Shown in pieces: positions 33,668 to 43,289 of a stretch of DNA of 64,000 nucleotides. How positions within the stretch are numbered: the first letter of the stretch is position 1; the number at the start of each line of letters is the position of its first letter. The notes below the pieces were generated by a model. That model did not search any database and had not been told where the DNA came from. It was given only the letters and a program-made list of their open reading frames with translations. This DNA comes from Paenibacillus wynnii (GTDB lineage: Bacteria > Bacillota > Bacilli > Paenibacillales > Paenibacillaceae): assembly GCF_000757885.1 (NCBI RefSeq), contig NZ_JQCR01000003.1, positions 1,488,001 through 1,552,000 of the forward strand, in the 5' to 3' direction. Made by a program: the position numbers and the translations under genes.

Positions 33668-35071
33668 TTACTTAACCACTTGCACCAGCCTTGGAGCAAT
33701 CTCTTGCAAAGGCAGGATATGTCTGACACACTGCAATTCCACCGCGGAACGCGGCATTCCATACACTACACAGGTTTCTTCGCTTTCGGCAAAAGTAGAT
33801 GTTACACCTGAGTCATAAAGAGATTTCATCATTTTGGCACCATCACTTCCCATGCCAGTCATAAGTACCGCATGACGTTCCAGAGAAGTTAGAGAGAGCA
33901 AGGATTCAAATAGAGTATCCACCGAAGGCCGATGCCCATTGCGCGATTCCTCCTTGGTCAGTGATACCATATATTGCCCACCGACGGTTGAAGAAACTTT
34001 CATATGATAACCGCCTGGAGCAATATACGCAGATCCTTGCCGCAATATCATCCCGTGTTCTGCCTCGCTCACTTCGAGTGGGCTAAACGTGTTTAAACGT
34101 TGGGCAAGCGACTTTGTAAAATTAGGCGGCATATGCTGCACAATTACAATAGGCGCCGGAAAGTTGGCCGGGATATTCTCAAGCAAAGCCTTTAATGCGC
34201 GTGGACCACCAGTTGAACACCCCACAGCAACCAGCTTATTAAGGACATCCTTACCGACTACTTTCCTGTCTCCACCAGCCTTAGGGGTATCTGGGACAGC
34301 ATTACTTACTGAAATGACTTGTGATAGAGGTGATACAGGCTTCTTCTCCACTTTAGTCCGATCCCTTAATTTCTCAATGGCCGGTTTCGGAGGTAGGGCT
34401 GCGGGTTTCACGATATTTTTCGGGATTCCCTTTTCCAAAGGAGCGCTATTTGATAATTTCCCTTCAGCTTTAGTATCCAAAGAAGAGGTTCGAGCAGGTG
34501 GAAGCTTGTCCCCCGCTAAGTTACGCTTGGGCTTCATATCAGCCTCAGTCTGCTTGATAACCATTTTCTCAGGCTGCACCTTAGGCAAATCAGGAACAGA
34601 TAACGAAACTACATTTAAAGGTTCAAGTTCGGTTGCTTTATTAGCAGATATTCTAGCTTCTCTCTGCTTGCGGGCAAGCATTGCCTCTTTCATTTGTTCC
34701 CTTAACGATTCTCCAACTGCGATGATATCTTGCGAATTGGAGATGGATGGCTTACGAATAAAGTCAAAAGCCCCCCATTCCAGTGCCAAAATGGTCTCCT
34801 TCATACCCTCTTCATTTATTCCTGAAAGCATAATAACCGGAAGAGGATGAGAAGCCATGATTATTTTCAGCGCTTCCAAGCCATTCATTTCAGGCATTTC
34901 CACGTCCATTGTGACAAGATCCGGAGAGAGCTCATTAATCTTGTCAATAGCCTCGCGACCATTAGAAGCCGTAGCCGTCACTTGGAAGTTAGCGTCGTTT
35001 TCAATTAAATCGGAAATGATTTTTCGCATAAATGCTGAATCATCCACAACCAAAACTTTATATGGTTCCAT
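33668..35071 (-). CDS. cheB: Protein-glutamate methylesterase CheB
   Basis: Removes methyl groups from receptors and deamidates Gln when phosphorylated. Receiver domain (1-120) with phospho-acceptor D56 in VTMDVEMPEMNG, esterase domain (about 275-465) with Ser in AVGCSTGGPRALK (near 282), His in VIVQHMPPNFTKS and Asp in GMGSDGAKMM. The linker between them is about 150 residues, Lys/Pro/Ser-rich, against about 30-40 in most CheB proteins, which makes it 467 aa against about 350. Confidence 0.96.
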   Translation of the reverse strand: MEPYKVLVVDDSAFMRKIISDLIENDANFQVTATASNGREAIDKINELSPDLVTMDVEMPEMNGLEALKIIMASHPLPVIMLSGINEEGMKETILALEWGAFDFIRKPSISNSQDIIAVGESLREQMKEAMLARKQREARISANKATELEPLNVVSLSVPDLPKVQPEKMVIKQTEADMKPKRNLAGDKLPPARTSSLDTKAEGKLSNSAPLEKGIPKNIVKPAALPPKPAIEKLRDRTKVEKKPVSPLSQVISVSNAVPDTPKAGGDRKVVGKDVLNKLVAVGCSTGGPRALKALLENIPANFPAPIVIVQHMPPNFTKSLAQRLNTFSPLEVSEAEHGMILRQGSAYIAPGGYHMKVSSTVGGQYMVSLTKEESRNGHRPSVDTLFESLLSLTSLERHAVLMTGMGSDGAKMMKSLYDSGVTSTFAESEETCVVYGMPRSAVELQCVRHILPLQEIAPRLVQVVK

Positions 35072-35105
35072 ATCATTTCCACCTCTGTTCTTGAATGAAG
35101 AACAA

Positions 35106-35987
35106 TTATTTCGTCCGTTTCAACCACTTGCTAATAAAACCTTTGATACCTTGAAGTTTCTTAGTTTCCTCCGGACTTCCGGCCAAGTAACTAAGGGCAA
35201 GTCTTTGAATATCCTTAGCTGCTGTACTGTTCGGAAAAGCCATGGAGAACGGAATTTGCTTCTTTACGGCTTGCACCACATGAGTATCAGCGCTGATATA
35301 TCCTAGAAAAGGGAGATCCAATTGTAAAAAGCGGTCAGCTGCCAACCGGATTCTATCACTTGTCGAGATGGCTTCCTTCTCGTCTCCTGCCTGATTCACA
35401 ATCAATTTAAATGAAACCTCTGGATGGGATTTATGGACAACCTTCATTAGAGCATAAGCATCTGTAATGGCTGTTGGTTCCGGTGTAGTTACAACTAGAC
35501 AATCATCAGCTGAGGTAATGAACTTCATGGTTTCTTTTGAAAGCCCGGCTCCTGTATCAAACAGTATAAAATCCATCTGATCAGCAATTTGTTCGATTTG
35601 AGTGGTGAAATAATTCAGATCTGCATCAGAGAGTGAAAATAATTCATCCATCCCCGAGCCTCCGGCTATAAAGGGAAGTGAACCCGGCCCCAATTGTATA
35701 ATCTGTTCTATTTCTGCCTCACGCTTCAACAAATGGTACAGGTTGTACTTAGCCGTCACACCCATCAACACATCAATGTTGGCCATTCCTATATCGGCAT
35801 CGAATAACAATACCCTTTTACCCATAGCCTTTAGGGCTAAAGAAAAATTTAATGTAAAATTCGATTTACCGACCCCACCTTTGCCGCTGCATACTGTAAT
35901 AATGCGAGCGGTGGCTTCTCCGTCATTCATGCGTTTGGAATCCTGACTGGATACAAGCTGTCTTAACGATTGAGCCTGATCCATCAT
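35106..35987 (-). CDS. flhG: FlhG (YlxH) MinD-like ATPase
   Basis: Controls number and pattern of flagella together with FlhF. 293 aa. Deviant Walker A CSGKGGVGKSN (33-43), Walker A' region VLLFDADIGMANIDVLMG, Walker B FILFDTGAG, and a basic C-terminal tail (GFISKWLKRTK) that may be the membrane-targeting helix. The N-terminal ~28 residues with Gln-rich MMDQAQSLRQLV correspond to the FlhF GTPase-activating helix. Overlaps flhF by 4 nt. Confidence 0.96.
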   Translation of the reverse strand: MMDQAQSLRQLVSSQDSKRMNDGEATARIITVCSGKGGVGKSNFTLNFSLALKAMGKRVLLFDADIGMANIDVLMGVTAKYNLYHLLKREAEIEQIIQLGPGSLPFIAGGSGMDELFSLSDADLNYFTTQIEQIADQMDFILFDTGAGLSKETMKFITSADDCLVVTTPEPTAITDAYALMKVVHKSHPEVSFKLIVNQAGDEKEAISTSDRIRLAADRFLQLDLPFLGYISADTHVVQAVKKQIPFSMAFPNSTAAKDIQRLALSYLAGSPEETKKLQGIKGFISKWLKRTK

Positions 35988-37348
35988 TTGCCCCCTGTTC
36001 CTAGTAGCATTCCATAGAGCTTCTCTTCCGAGGCCATTAGTAAATCATCAGGAACATTTTGTCCGTTAGACAAATAGGACAAACCAAGCGGGAAATCCTT
36101 CAGGAGATTGAACAAAGGGCCAAAACTTTCTGTTTCATCTAATTTGGTGAAAATAACTTTATCCAGCTGATACTTATTGAAGTGTTCTGTAATAATCTTC
36201 ATATCACGGCTCTTAGATGTAAGACTCAAAACTAGGTAAGTCTCACTCTTCAATTCCTTTGACAGCAGACTTTGCAATTCCGCGACCAACATCTCATTAC
36301 GATAATTACGGCCAGCTGTATCCATTAAGATCAGGTCGCAGCTTTCCAGTCTTGACAGTGCTCTCTGCATATCTCCTGGGGACTGCACAACCTCTAACGG
36401 AACATTTAAAATTGCAGCGTATGTTCTAAGTTGCTCTACGGCTGAAATCCGATAGGTATCCGAAGTGATAAGCCCAACTTTGCGTCCCTGTCGAAACAAC
36501 TGCTCTGCCGCCAGCTTAGCAATAGTTGTGGTCTTTCCAACTCCGGTCGGACCCGCTATATATAAAATACGTGTATCCCGTGCAATACCTTTACCGATCC
36601 GTTTGGATAAAAATTGGGTTACCTGCTCTTTTAAGGACTCTTGAAACTCAGATGAGGTCCAATTACGACCCTCATTAGTCCATTGATCAAAGGTGGTATT
36701 TACCCATAGTTCAATCAAATCGATATCCAGTTCTTGTTCGATTAGGCGTTCTCTTAGATCATTTAGAGGGTCTGGCATGTCCTTAGAAGCAGTCGTTTGC
36801 CTCGCAAATCGTTCCATCCATTGCTTCATTTCTCTGATTTCTACGAGCACTTCATTATCTTGAGCTGAGGAAACAGCGGTTGTCTGCCTAACGCCCATAG
36901 ATTCATATAGTGCAGAAGTTGAAGTATCCATTTCCTTCTTCAGTACAATAGGATCCATGTTTATATCGATGCTGTCCTTCTCTAGTTCAGTAGAATCTTG
37001 GAGAACTCCGACTGCATCAGATAATGCTGCTGCAAGCTCCGCATATGTGCGATTCTCTGTCTTTTGCTTCACAGAAGTAGCCTGTGATGCTCCTGAAGCC
37101 TTCATATAAGCTTGGGGTACAGCGCTACGTGGTACATTCAGTGAAGGAGTTGTTTTTTCTGGAACTGTTCGCTTCTGTTCCTTTTCAACTGCTGCGACAA
37201 CCTCAATTTTCTTTTTTTTGAAAAAGCCTAAGAAACCACCTATTTTGATCTCCTTAGTACTTAAAATGACTGCATCACTTCCAAGGTCACTGCGGATAGA
37301 ATGCATAGCGTCCGGCATCGTATCGACAACGTAGCGCTTCACTCTCAT
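35984..37348 (-). CDS. flhF: Flagellar SRP-like GTPase FlhF
   Basis: Third SRP GTPase, placing the flagellar basal body. 454 aa. B-domain N-terminus (about 1-150, MRVKRYVVDTMPDAMHSIRS then basic and variable), N domain (about 170-240), G domain with IAGPTGVGKTTTIAKLA, DTAGRNYRNE and FTKLDETESFG. Overlaps flhA by 4 nt and flhG by 4 nt. Confidence 0.97.
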   Translation of the reverse strand: MRVKRYVVDTMPDAMHSIRSDLGSDAVILSTKEIKIGGFLGFFKKKKIEVVAAVEKEQKRTVPEKTTPSLNVPRSAVPQAYMKASGASQATSVKQKTENRTYAELAAALSDAVGVLQDSTELEKDSIDINMDPIVLKKEMDTSTSALYESMGVRQTTAVSSAQDNEVLVEIREMKQWMERFARQTTASKDMPDPLNDLRERLIEQELDIDLIELWVNTTFDQWTNEGRNWTSSEFQESLKEQVTQFLSKRIGKGIARDTRILYIAGPTGVGKTTTIAKLAAEQLFRQGRKVGLITSDTYRISAVEQLRTYAAILNVPLEVVQSPGDMQRALSRLESCDLILMDTAGRNYRNEMLVAELQSLLSKELKSETYLVLSLTSKSRDMKIITEHFNKYQLDKVIFTKLDETESFGPLFNLLKDFPLGLSYLSNGQNVPDDLLMASEEKLYGMLLGTGGK

Positions 37349-39378
37349 AAATTCACCACTCCAACACTTTGAATTTCAATATTCGGTTCAAGTTCACTAT
37401 AAGACAATACCGGGATATCCTGCATGGTCCGCTCCAGTACCTGTCTCAAGTACATGCGAATGGTCGGTGAAGTCAATACAATAGGTTGATGTCCTGACTG
37501 TAATAGACGATTGACTTGCTCCGTGAACCGTTGATACAAAGTCTGTGTCGATACAGGATCAAGTGCCAAGTAGCTTCCTTGCTCGGATTGTTGAACGCTT
37601 TCGGCAATTTTCTTCTCTAATGTCGGTCCTACAGTAATTACCTTCATGGTTTCTCCAGCTTGGGAGAACTGTTGAGTAATTTGTCTGGACAACGACTGAC
37701 GTACATATTCTGTAAGAATATCTGGATCTTTAGAATAGGTTCCATAATCTGCTAGGGTTTCGAAAATCGTAACGAGATCCCGAATTGAAATCTTTTCACG
37801 AAGCAGCTTGGCCAATACTTTCTGAACATCTCCGATTACCAACAGAGACGGAATTAATTCATCTACAAGCACCGGATAATTCTCGCGAAGATTGTCAACA
37901 AGCATCTTGGTTTCCTGCCGGCCGAGAAGCTCATGCCCATGACGTTTGATGAGTTCTGTTAAATGTGTTGCTACGACAGATGGGGGGTCAACTACTGTAT
38001 AACCTGATAACTCTGCCCGTTCTTTAACTGATTCATCAATCCATAATGCTGGTAGTCCAAATGAAGGTTCCACCGTTTCTATCCCGTTAATAGATTCGTC
38101 ATCATATCCGGGACTCATGGCAAGATAGTGATTAAGTAATAATTCACCACCGCCGACAGTATTCCCTTTAATTTTTATGACATATTCATTCGGTTTTAGT
38201 TGAATATTGTCGCGAATGCGAATAACAGGCACAACAAGACCCATTTCAAGTGCACATTGCCGTCGAATCATGATGATGCGATCCAACAAATCACCGCCTT
38301 GCCCCGTATCTGCCAAGGGGATAAGCCCGTATCCAAATTCAAATTCGATCGGGTCAACAGACAGTAGGTTGATAACACTTTCTGGGCTTCTCACCTCTTC
38401 GATTTGTTTCTCCTCGACCAATTGCTCTGCGGCAATTTGTTTGAGATTTAAGTTTTGTCCCATCCTATATGCGGAAAAAGCTAGAATTCCTGCTAAAGGT
38501 AGTGTAGTGATGATATGTATCGGGGTAAAAAATCCAAGAAATGCTATGGTTACTGATACGATATATAACAACTTAGGATAAGAAAACAGCTGCGCTGTCA
38601 GATCCTCAGCAAGATTTCCTGCTGAAGAAGCCCGGGTTACAATCAAACCGGCAGCGGTTGAAATGAGCAGGGCAGGAATCTGGCTGACCAGGCCGTCCCC
38701 TATGGTCAATAAGGAATACGTGGACAGTGAATCTCCGAAGGATTTGCCTTGAATGGTCATTCCGATAATAAATCCGCCGATCAAATTGATTAAGAGAATG
38801 ATAATACTTGCAATTGCATCTCCCTTAACAAACTTACTCGCACCATCCATGGCACCATAAAAGTCCGCTTCACGTTCTACGTTGCGGCGACGGTCACGTG
38901 CTTGCTGCTCGTTAATCATACCAGCGTTAAGATCAGCGTCGATACTCATCTGCTTACCCGGCATTGCATCGAGTGTAAACCGTGCTCCTACCTCAGCAAC
39001 ACGCTCTGAACCTTTGGTAATTACGATAAATTGCACAACTACCAGAATTAGAAAGACAATGAAACCTACTGCTATTTGACCTCCGGCAATCCAACTGCCG
39101 AACGTAGCGACAACAGAACCAGCTTCACCGTAAGTAAGGATCAGCTTGGTTGTTGAAATATTTAGGGCTAATCGAAACAAAGTGGTTATGAGTAGAAGTG
39201 ATGGGAAAATAGAGAATTCCAAGGCTTCCTTTGTATTCATCGCAACTAATATAATGGTCAACGCTATAGCTATATTGATAACAAGAAGTACATCCAGAAG
39301 CCAAGCCGGGATTGGAAGAATCATCATAAGCACGATGCCGATAATACCTATTAGAACTGTTAGATCTTTAGCTTTCAA
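37345..39378 (-). CDS. flhA: Flagellar export gate protein FlhA
   Basis: Large gate subunit of the flagellar type III export machine. 677 aa: eight membrane helices in the N-terminal half (about 5-310) including the FHIPEP-type loop (KQMSIDADLNAGMINEQQA), then the cytosolic ring domain (about 330-677) that docks chaperone-substrate complexes. Confidence 0.98.
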   Translation of the reverse strand: MKAKDLTVLIGIIGIVLMMILPIPAWLLDVLLVINIAIALTIILVAMNTKEALEFSIFPSLLLITTLFRLALNISTTKLILTYGEAGSVVATFGSWIAGGQIAVGFIVFLILVVVQFIVITKGSERVAEVGARFTLDAMPGKQMSIDADLNAGMINEQQARDRRRNVEREADFYGAMDGASKFVKGDAIASIIILLINLIGGFIIGMTIQGKSFGDSLSTYSLLTIGDGLVSQIPALLISTAAGLIVTRASSAGNLAEDLTAQLFSYPKLLYIVSVTIAFLGFFTPIHIITTLPLAGILAFSAYRMGQNLNLKQIAAEQLVEEKQIEEVRSPESVINLLSVDPIEFEFGYGLIPLADTGQGGDLLDRIIMIRRQCALEMGLVVPVIRIRDNIQLKPNEYVIKIKGNTVGGGELLLNHYLAMSPGYDDESINGIETVEPSFGLPALWIDESVKERAELSGYTVVDPPSVVATHLTELIKRHGHELLGRQETKMLVDNLRENYPVLVDELIPSLLVIGDVQKVLAKLLREKISIRDLVTIFETLADYGTYSKDPDILTEYVRQSLSRQITQQFSQAGETMKVITVGPTLEKKIAESVQQSEQGSYLALDPVSTQTLYQRFTEQVNRLLQSGHQPIVLTSPTIRMYLRQVLERTMQDIPVLSYSELEPNIEIQSVGVVNL

Positions 39379-39398
39379 TGGTTTTTACCTCCCCCGTA

Positions 39399-40493
39399 TT
39401 ATCTGGACTTGCCTTTAAGTTTATATACATACGCCAGCACTTCCGCCACTGCCTGGAACAAATCCGCTGGAACAATATCCCCGATTTCTGCTCTTTGAAA
39501 CAGCGCTCGTGCAAGAGGTTTATTTTCCATAGTCATAATGCCATGCTCTTTGGCTAGCTCTCGAATGCGTAAAGCAACAAAATCTTGGCCTTTAGCCACT
39601 ATCTGCGGAGCTTCCATCTTAGATCCGTCATATTTCAATGCAACTGCGAAGTGAGTTGGGTTTGTAATAATAACATCTGCGTTGGGAACCTCTTGCATCA
39701 TCCGCTGCATAGCCATTCTACGTTGACGCTCCCGAATCTTACCTTTAATTAGAGGATCGCCTTCTGACTTTTTATACTCATCCTTGATATCCTGTTTGGA
39801 CATTTTCAGACTTTTTTCGTGTTCATAACGCTGATACATATAATCGAGCGCAGCCATTATCATCAGCGCCGCTCCAATTTTGATACCTAATTTAATGGTC
39901 ATACCTGCACCAAATTTAAAAATTCTATCCAAGCTAATATGAGACAATGAAGCAAAGTCACTCTTTTGGGCCCATATAGTGCTGTACACTATATAAGAAA
40001 TGACAAGAAGCTTGAAAATAGATTTCAGAAACTCCACAAAGGAACGCATTGAAACTATATTCTTAAAGCCTTTAATAGGATTAATCTTATCAAATTTAGG
40101 AGTAAGGCCTTCTCCGTTAGCCATAAAACCCACCTGAGCCAAGTTGACAACTATAGCAACAACGAAAGTAATCCCTAGCAATGGAGCAAGTAATATCAGA
40201 ATTTGTACACCGTACTCATTAAGCAACAGTGTAACATTGTCTGGTGTAACCTCCATATTCAACCTGTTAAGATAAACATCTGTGTAAAGCGAAACTACTC
40301 GCTCTTTAATAAATCCTCCGAACATGCTCAGACTTAGTACAGCCGACAGTAGTACCACCGCACCCGAAAGCTCTGCACTTTTAGCGACTTGACCCTTTTT
40401 ACGGGCATCCTGCCGCTTTTTGGGGGTGGCCTTTTCTGTCTTCTCTCCTGCGAAAAGCTGAAGATCCAGCTTGTAAAGTTGGGGCTGCGGCAT
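39399..40493 (-). CDS. flhB: Flagellar export switch protein FlhB
   Basis: Autocleaving substrate-specificity switch of the export gate. 364 aa, four membrane helices and a cytosolic domain with the intact NPTH cleavage site (ITNPTHFAVALKY, near 273). N-terminal LDLQLFAGEKTEKATPKKRQ is typical. Start ATG 40493 behind GGGGAGAATATC. Confidence 0.97.
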   Translation of the reverse strand: MPQPQLYKLDLQLFAGEKTEKATPKKRQDARKKGQVAKSAELSGAVVLLSAVLSLSMFGGFIKERVVSLYTDVYLNRLNMEVTPDNVTLLLNEYGVQILILLAPLLGITFVVAIVVNLAQVGFMANGEGLTPKFDKINPIKGFKNIVSMRSFVEFLKSIFKLLVISYIVYSTIWAQKSDFASLSHISLDRIFKFGAGMTIKLGIKIGAALMIMAALDYMYQRYEHEKSLKMSKQDIKDEYKKSEGDPLIKGKIRERQRRMAMQRMMQEVPNADVIITNPTHFAVALKYDGSKMEAPQIVAKGQDFVALRIRELAKEHGIMTMENKPLARALFQRAEIGDIVPADLFQAVAEVLAYVYKLKGKSR

Positions 40494-40505
40494 GATATTC
40501 TCCCC

Positions 40506-41303
40506 TTACGGTGATTGAGGATTATTCCCCATCACGCCCAGTAAATTACGCATCGATTCGAACATTATGTCAAAAAGATTTTGAAAAAGGACAGCCAGAG
40601 TCGGCATTAGTATAAATAGCAGACCAAGGCCGATAAAGATCTTCAAAGGGACACCGATTACAAATACATTGTATTGCGGTGCTGTCCTAGCCAAAAAGGC
40701 AAGACCGACATCCGTTAGAAACAAAGCGGTTACTAAAGGCGCCGCCATTTGAAATGCCAATACAAAAGATTGTGCAAATGACCGAATTAGAAAGTCCGAA
40801 AGACCGCCGTTTATCATACTAAGCAACAAATTATTATCGATAGGAACCCAGTTGTAACTGTATACAATGGCATCCAATAAAAAATGATGTCCATTCATAC
40901 CTAGAAACATCAGAAGGGCAATCATATATTTGAAGTTACCGAGTATAGGTGAGGATGCCCCAGTCATAGGATCAATGACATTCGCAATACCGAATCCAAT
41001 CTGTATATCAATAAATGACCCAGCCGTTTGAATCGTCATGAACATTAAATATCCTATAAAACCAAGCAGCAGCCCTATCAAAACTTCTCTAATAATCAGT
41101 AAAATATAACTTAAATCTTGGGGTACATTCACTCCACTTCCACCATTGGCACTAAAAACAACCAGAGCCACAAAAAAAGAAAACCCTATTTTAAATGAAG
41201 TTGGTACACCTTTGGAAGAAAAAACAGGTACTACAACAAAAAAGGATGTAATTCGACAAAAAAACAACAGAAAGACGGGAAAGCTTTGCAGAATAGTCTC
41301 CAT
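40506..41303 (-). CDS. fliR: Flagellar export protein FliR
   Basis: Core export-gate membrane protein forming the helical FliPQR pore. 265 aa with about six hydrophobic segments. LLGFIGYLMFMTIQTAGSFIDIQIGFG in two blocks is the conserved centre. Starts 5 nt after the fliQ stop with a weak ribosome site, so translation may depend on fliQ. Confidence 0.96.
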   Translation of the reverse strand: METILQSFPVFLLFFCRITSFFVVVPVFSSKGVPTSFKIGFSFFVALVVFSANGGSGVNVPQDLSYILLIIREVLIGLLLGFIGYLMFMTIQTAGSFIDIQIGFGIANVIDPMTGASSPILGNFKYMIALLMFLGMNGHHFLLDAIVYSYNWVPIDNNLLLSMINGGLSDFLIRSFAQSFVLAFQMAAPLVTALFLTDVGLAFLARTAPQYNVFVIGVPLKIFIGLGLLFILMPTLAVLFQNLFDIMFESMRNLLGVMGNNPQSP

Positions 41304-41308
41304 AGCTT

Positions 41309-41581
41309 TTATCTACCAATATACTGATCAAGGTTGCCTAGAATCTGGCTGGTAAAATCGATCAGTTTCGTTAATATCCATGGACCAAATATTAATAGTG
41401 CCAGCAACACCGCTACGATTTTGGGTACAAACGCTAACGTTTGTTCCTGAATTTGTGTCGTAGCTTGAAAAATACTAACGATAAGCCCTACCACTAGACC
41501 AAGGATTAGCATAGGTGCACTGACTTGAAGCACGATATATACGGCTTGGCCTGCCAGACCGATAATAAACTCCGTATTCAT
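41309..41581 (-). CDS. fliQ: Flagellar export protein FliQ
   Basis: Small gate protein, 90 aa, two membrane helices (about 12-38 and 52-75) joined by a loop QATTQIQEQTLAFVPK, which is strongly conserved in FliQ. Follows fliP by 20 nt. Confidence 0.97.
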   Translation of the reverse strand: MNTEFIIGLAGQAVYIVLQVSAPMLILGLVVGLIVSIFQATTQIQEQTLAFVPKIVAVLLALLIFGPWILTKLIDFTSQILGNLDQYIGR

Positions 41582-41601
41582 ATCACTAGTCTCCTCTTAA
41601 G

Positions 41602-42363
41602 TCAGGTGTTAAAGCTTATTAGTAGCGATTTGATGACTAAGTACCAGCCGTCTACTAGTACAAAGAGCAAAATTTTAAAGGGCAGTGAGATCATTACCGG
41701 AGGTAGCATCATCATCCCCATCGCCATTAACGTACTGGCAACCACGATATCGATAATTAAAAAGGGAATAAAAATCATAAAGCCCATGGTAAAGGCTTTT
41801 TTCATTTCTCCGATAGCAAATGCAGGTACCATAACCGTTAGAGGTATATCGGAATATGTAGCTGGTTTCGTACTACCTGTGTAACCGTTATACTTCATGA
41901 ACAATAATAAATCTTTGGAATCAGTCTGTTTATACATAAATTCTTTTAAGGGATCAGCTGCCTTATCAAAAGCCACAGACTGTGTAATCTCACCTTTTAT
42001 ATAAGGTTGTAACGCTGTTTCATTAACAGTAGCCAGTGTTGGAGACATTATAAAAAAGGTAAGGAATAGCGCAAGTCCGACTAGAACCTGGTTAGGCGGC
42101 ATTTGCTGAGTACCCAAAGCATTCCTTACAAAACCAAGAACGATAACTATACGCGTGAAGCTGGTCATAAGCATAAGAAATGCCGGAGCAATACTCAGCA
42201 CCGTAACAAGTAGTAATATAGATATTGAGCTGGTGCCGCTTGAACCGTTGTTATCACCAATCTTAATGTCAATGTTAGGAATGGGATCGGCATAGATTGG
42301 GCCTAAGGCAATGATGCTGATGAACCCTATCAGTAGAAATGCAATGATGAACTTTTTTTTCAT
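41602..42363 (-). CDS. fliP: Flagellar export protein FliP
   Basis: Core pore subunit. 253 aa with a cleavable-looking signal peptide (about 1-25, ending PIYADP), then four membrane segments. Conserved FTRIVIVLGFVRNALGTQQMPPNQ and MVPAFAIGEMKKAFTMGF blocks. The ATG overlaps the fliO stop (ATGA). Confidence 0.97.
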   Translation of the reverse strand: MKKKFIIAFLLIGFISIIALGPIYADPIPNIDIKIGDNNGSSGTSSISILLLVTVLSIAPAFLMLMTSFTRIVIVLGFVRNALGTQQMPPNQVLVGLALFLTFFIMSPTLATVNETALQPYIKGEITQSVAFDKAADPLKEFMYKQTDSKDLLLFMKYNGYTGSTKPATYSDIPLTVMVPAFAIGEMKKAFTMGFMIFIPFLIIDIVVASTLMAMGMMMLPPVMISLPFKILLFVLVDGWYLVIKSLLISFNT

Positions 42364-42887
42364 AGTTTCCTCGACTCATCCTTAGTGAAATCTTTCGAGA
42401 GCAGCTCTTCAATTTTCTCTTTGCGTTCAGGTGCAGAGCGAAGCTTGGATTGAAGTACCTCGTAAAAAGTAGAAGTATCACTAAGATCGATTTCCTCAGA
42501 GGGTACTTCCCCGCGCAGCTTATTTGTTATCTTGGAGATCAGCGGCACAAGAAAATTCTTCTGGTTTGAGGATGAGTCCTCAAATGATGATATGATCAAG
42601 GCAACCTCAACCGGGTCGGTAATTTTATCCAAAAGGGAAATACTTTCACCTACCCCGATCAAGTAGAGACTGTTACCGATTTCAATGACCTGCATCGATT
42701 TATTGGGACCCAGTCCCATTGCACCTAAGGTGCGCATGGAACGAACGCTTGTCAAAGATTGATTGCGACGTCCCAAAAATCGAATTAACAACACAATAAG
42801 TATAATAATTACCGCGAGGACAAGAATAACATTAAGCAAATTCAGCAGGTTGCTACCTTGCCCTATCGACCCGGAATTGCCTGACAT
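42360..42887 (-). CDS. fliO: Flagellar biosynthesis protein FliO (FliZ)
   Basis: Assembly chaperone of the FliPQR complex. 175 aa. One membrane helix (about 14-40, LLNLLNVILVLAVIIILIVL) followed by a FliO domain with LGAMGLGPNKSMQVIEIGN and LIGVGESISLLDKI, and a variable acidic tail. Unlike B. subtilis FliZ there is no clear N-terminal signal peptide. Confidence 0.93.
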   Translation of the reverse strand: MSGNSGSIGQGSNLLNLLNVILVLAVIIILIVLLIRFLGRRNQSLTSVRSMRTLGAMGLGPNKSMQVIEIGNSLYLIGVGESISLLDKITDPVEVALIISSFEDSSSNQKNFLVPLISKITNKLRGEVPSEEIDLSDTSTFYEVLQSKLRSAPERKEKIEELLSKDFTKDESRKL

Positions 42888-42896
42888 ATTTGTTTC

Positions 42897-43262
42897 CTAA
42901 ACACCCAAAGTTTTGTTGATAGCTTCAATTACACGGTCTGCTTGGAAAGGCTTCACGATGAAGTCTTTAGCGCCCGCTTGAATCGCATCGATAACCATAG
43001 CCTGCTGGCCCATGGCTGAACACATAATAACTTTAGCATTCGCATCCACTTTTTTAATTTCTTTCAGGGCAGCGATTCCATCCATTTCAGGCATTGTTAT
43101 ATCCATAGTAATCAAGTCCGGACGTAACTCCTTAAATTTCTCTATTGCTTGAGAACCGTCCTGAGCCTCTCCTACTACTTCAAATCCGTTTTTCGACAAA
43201 ATATCACGGATCATCATTCTCATAAATGCTGCATCGTCCACGATTAGAATTCGATTAGCCAT
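42897..43262 (-). CDS. cheY: Chemotaxis response regulator CheY
   Basis: Single receiver domain that binds the FliM/FliY switch when phosphorylated. 121 aa. Acid pocket D9-D10 (VDDAAFMR), phospho-acceptor D54 (LITMDITMPEMDG), Thr/Ser switch in MCSAMG and the conserved Lys in FIVKPF. Sits between fliY and fliO, as in B. subtilis. Confidence 0.98.
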   Translation of the reverse strand: MANRILIVDDAAFMRMMIRDILSKNGFEVVGEAQDGSQAIEKFKELRPDLITMDITMPEMDGIAALKEIKKVDANAKVIMCSAMGQQAMVIDAIQAGAKDFIVKPFQADRVIEAINKTLGV

Positions 43263-43289
43263 TTTTACAAAATCCTCCCTAAGTTATAA

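Noticed and set aside
34089..34850. 253-aa plus-strand open frame opposite cheB
   Set aside because: Covers the cheB linker and esterase domain in antisense; no ribosome site and no recognisable motif.
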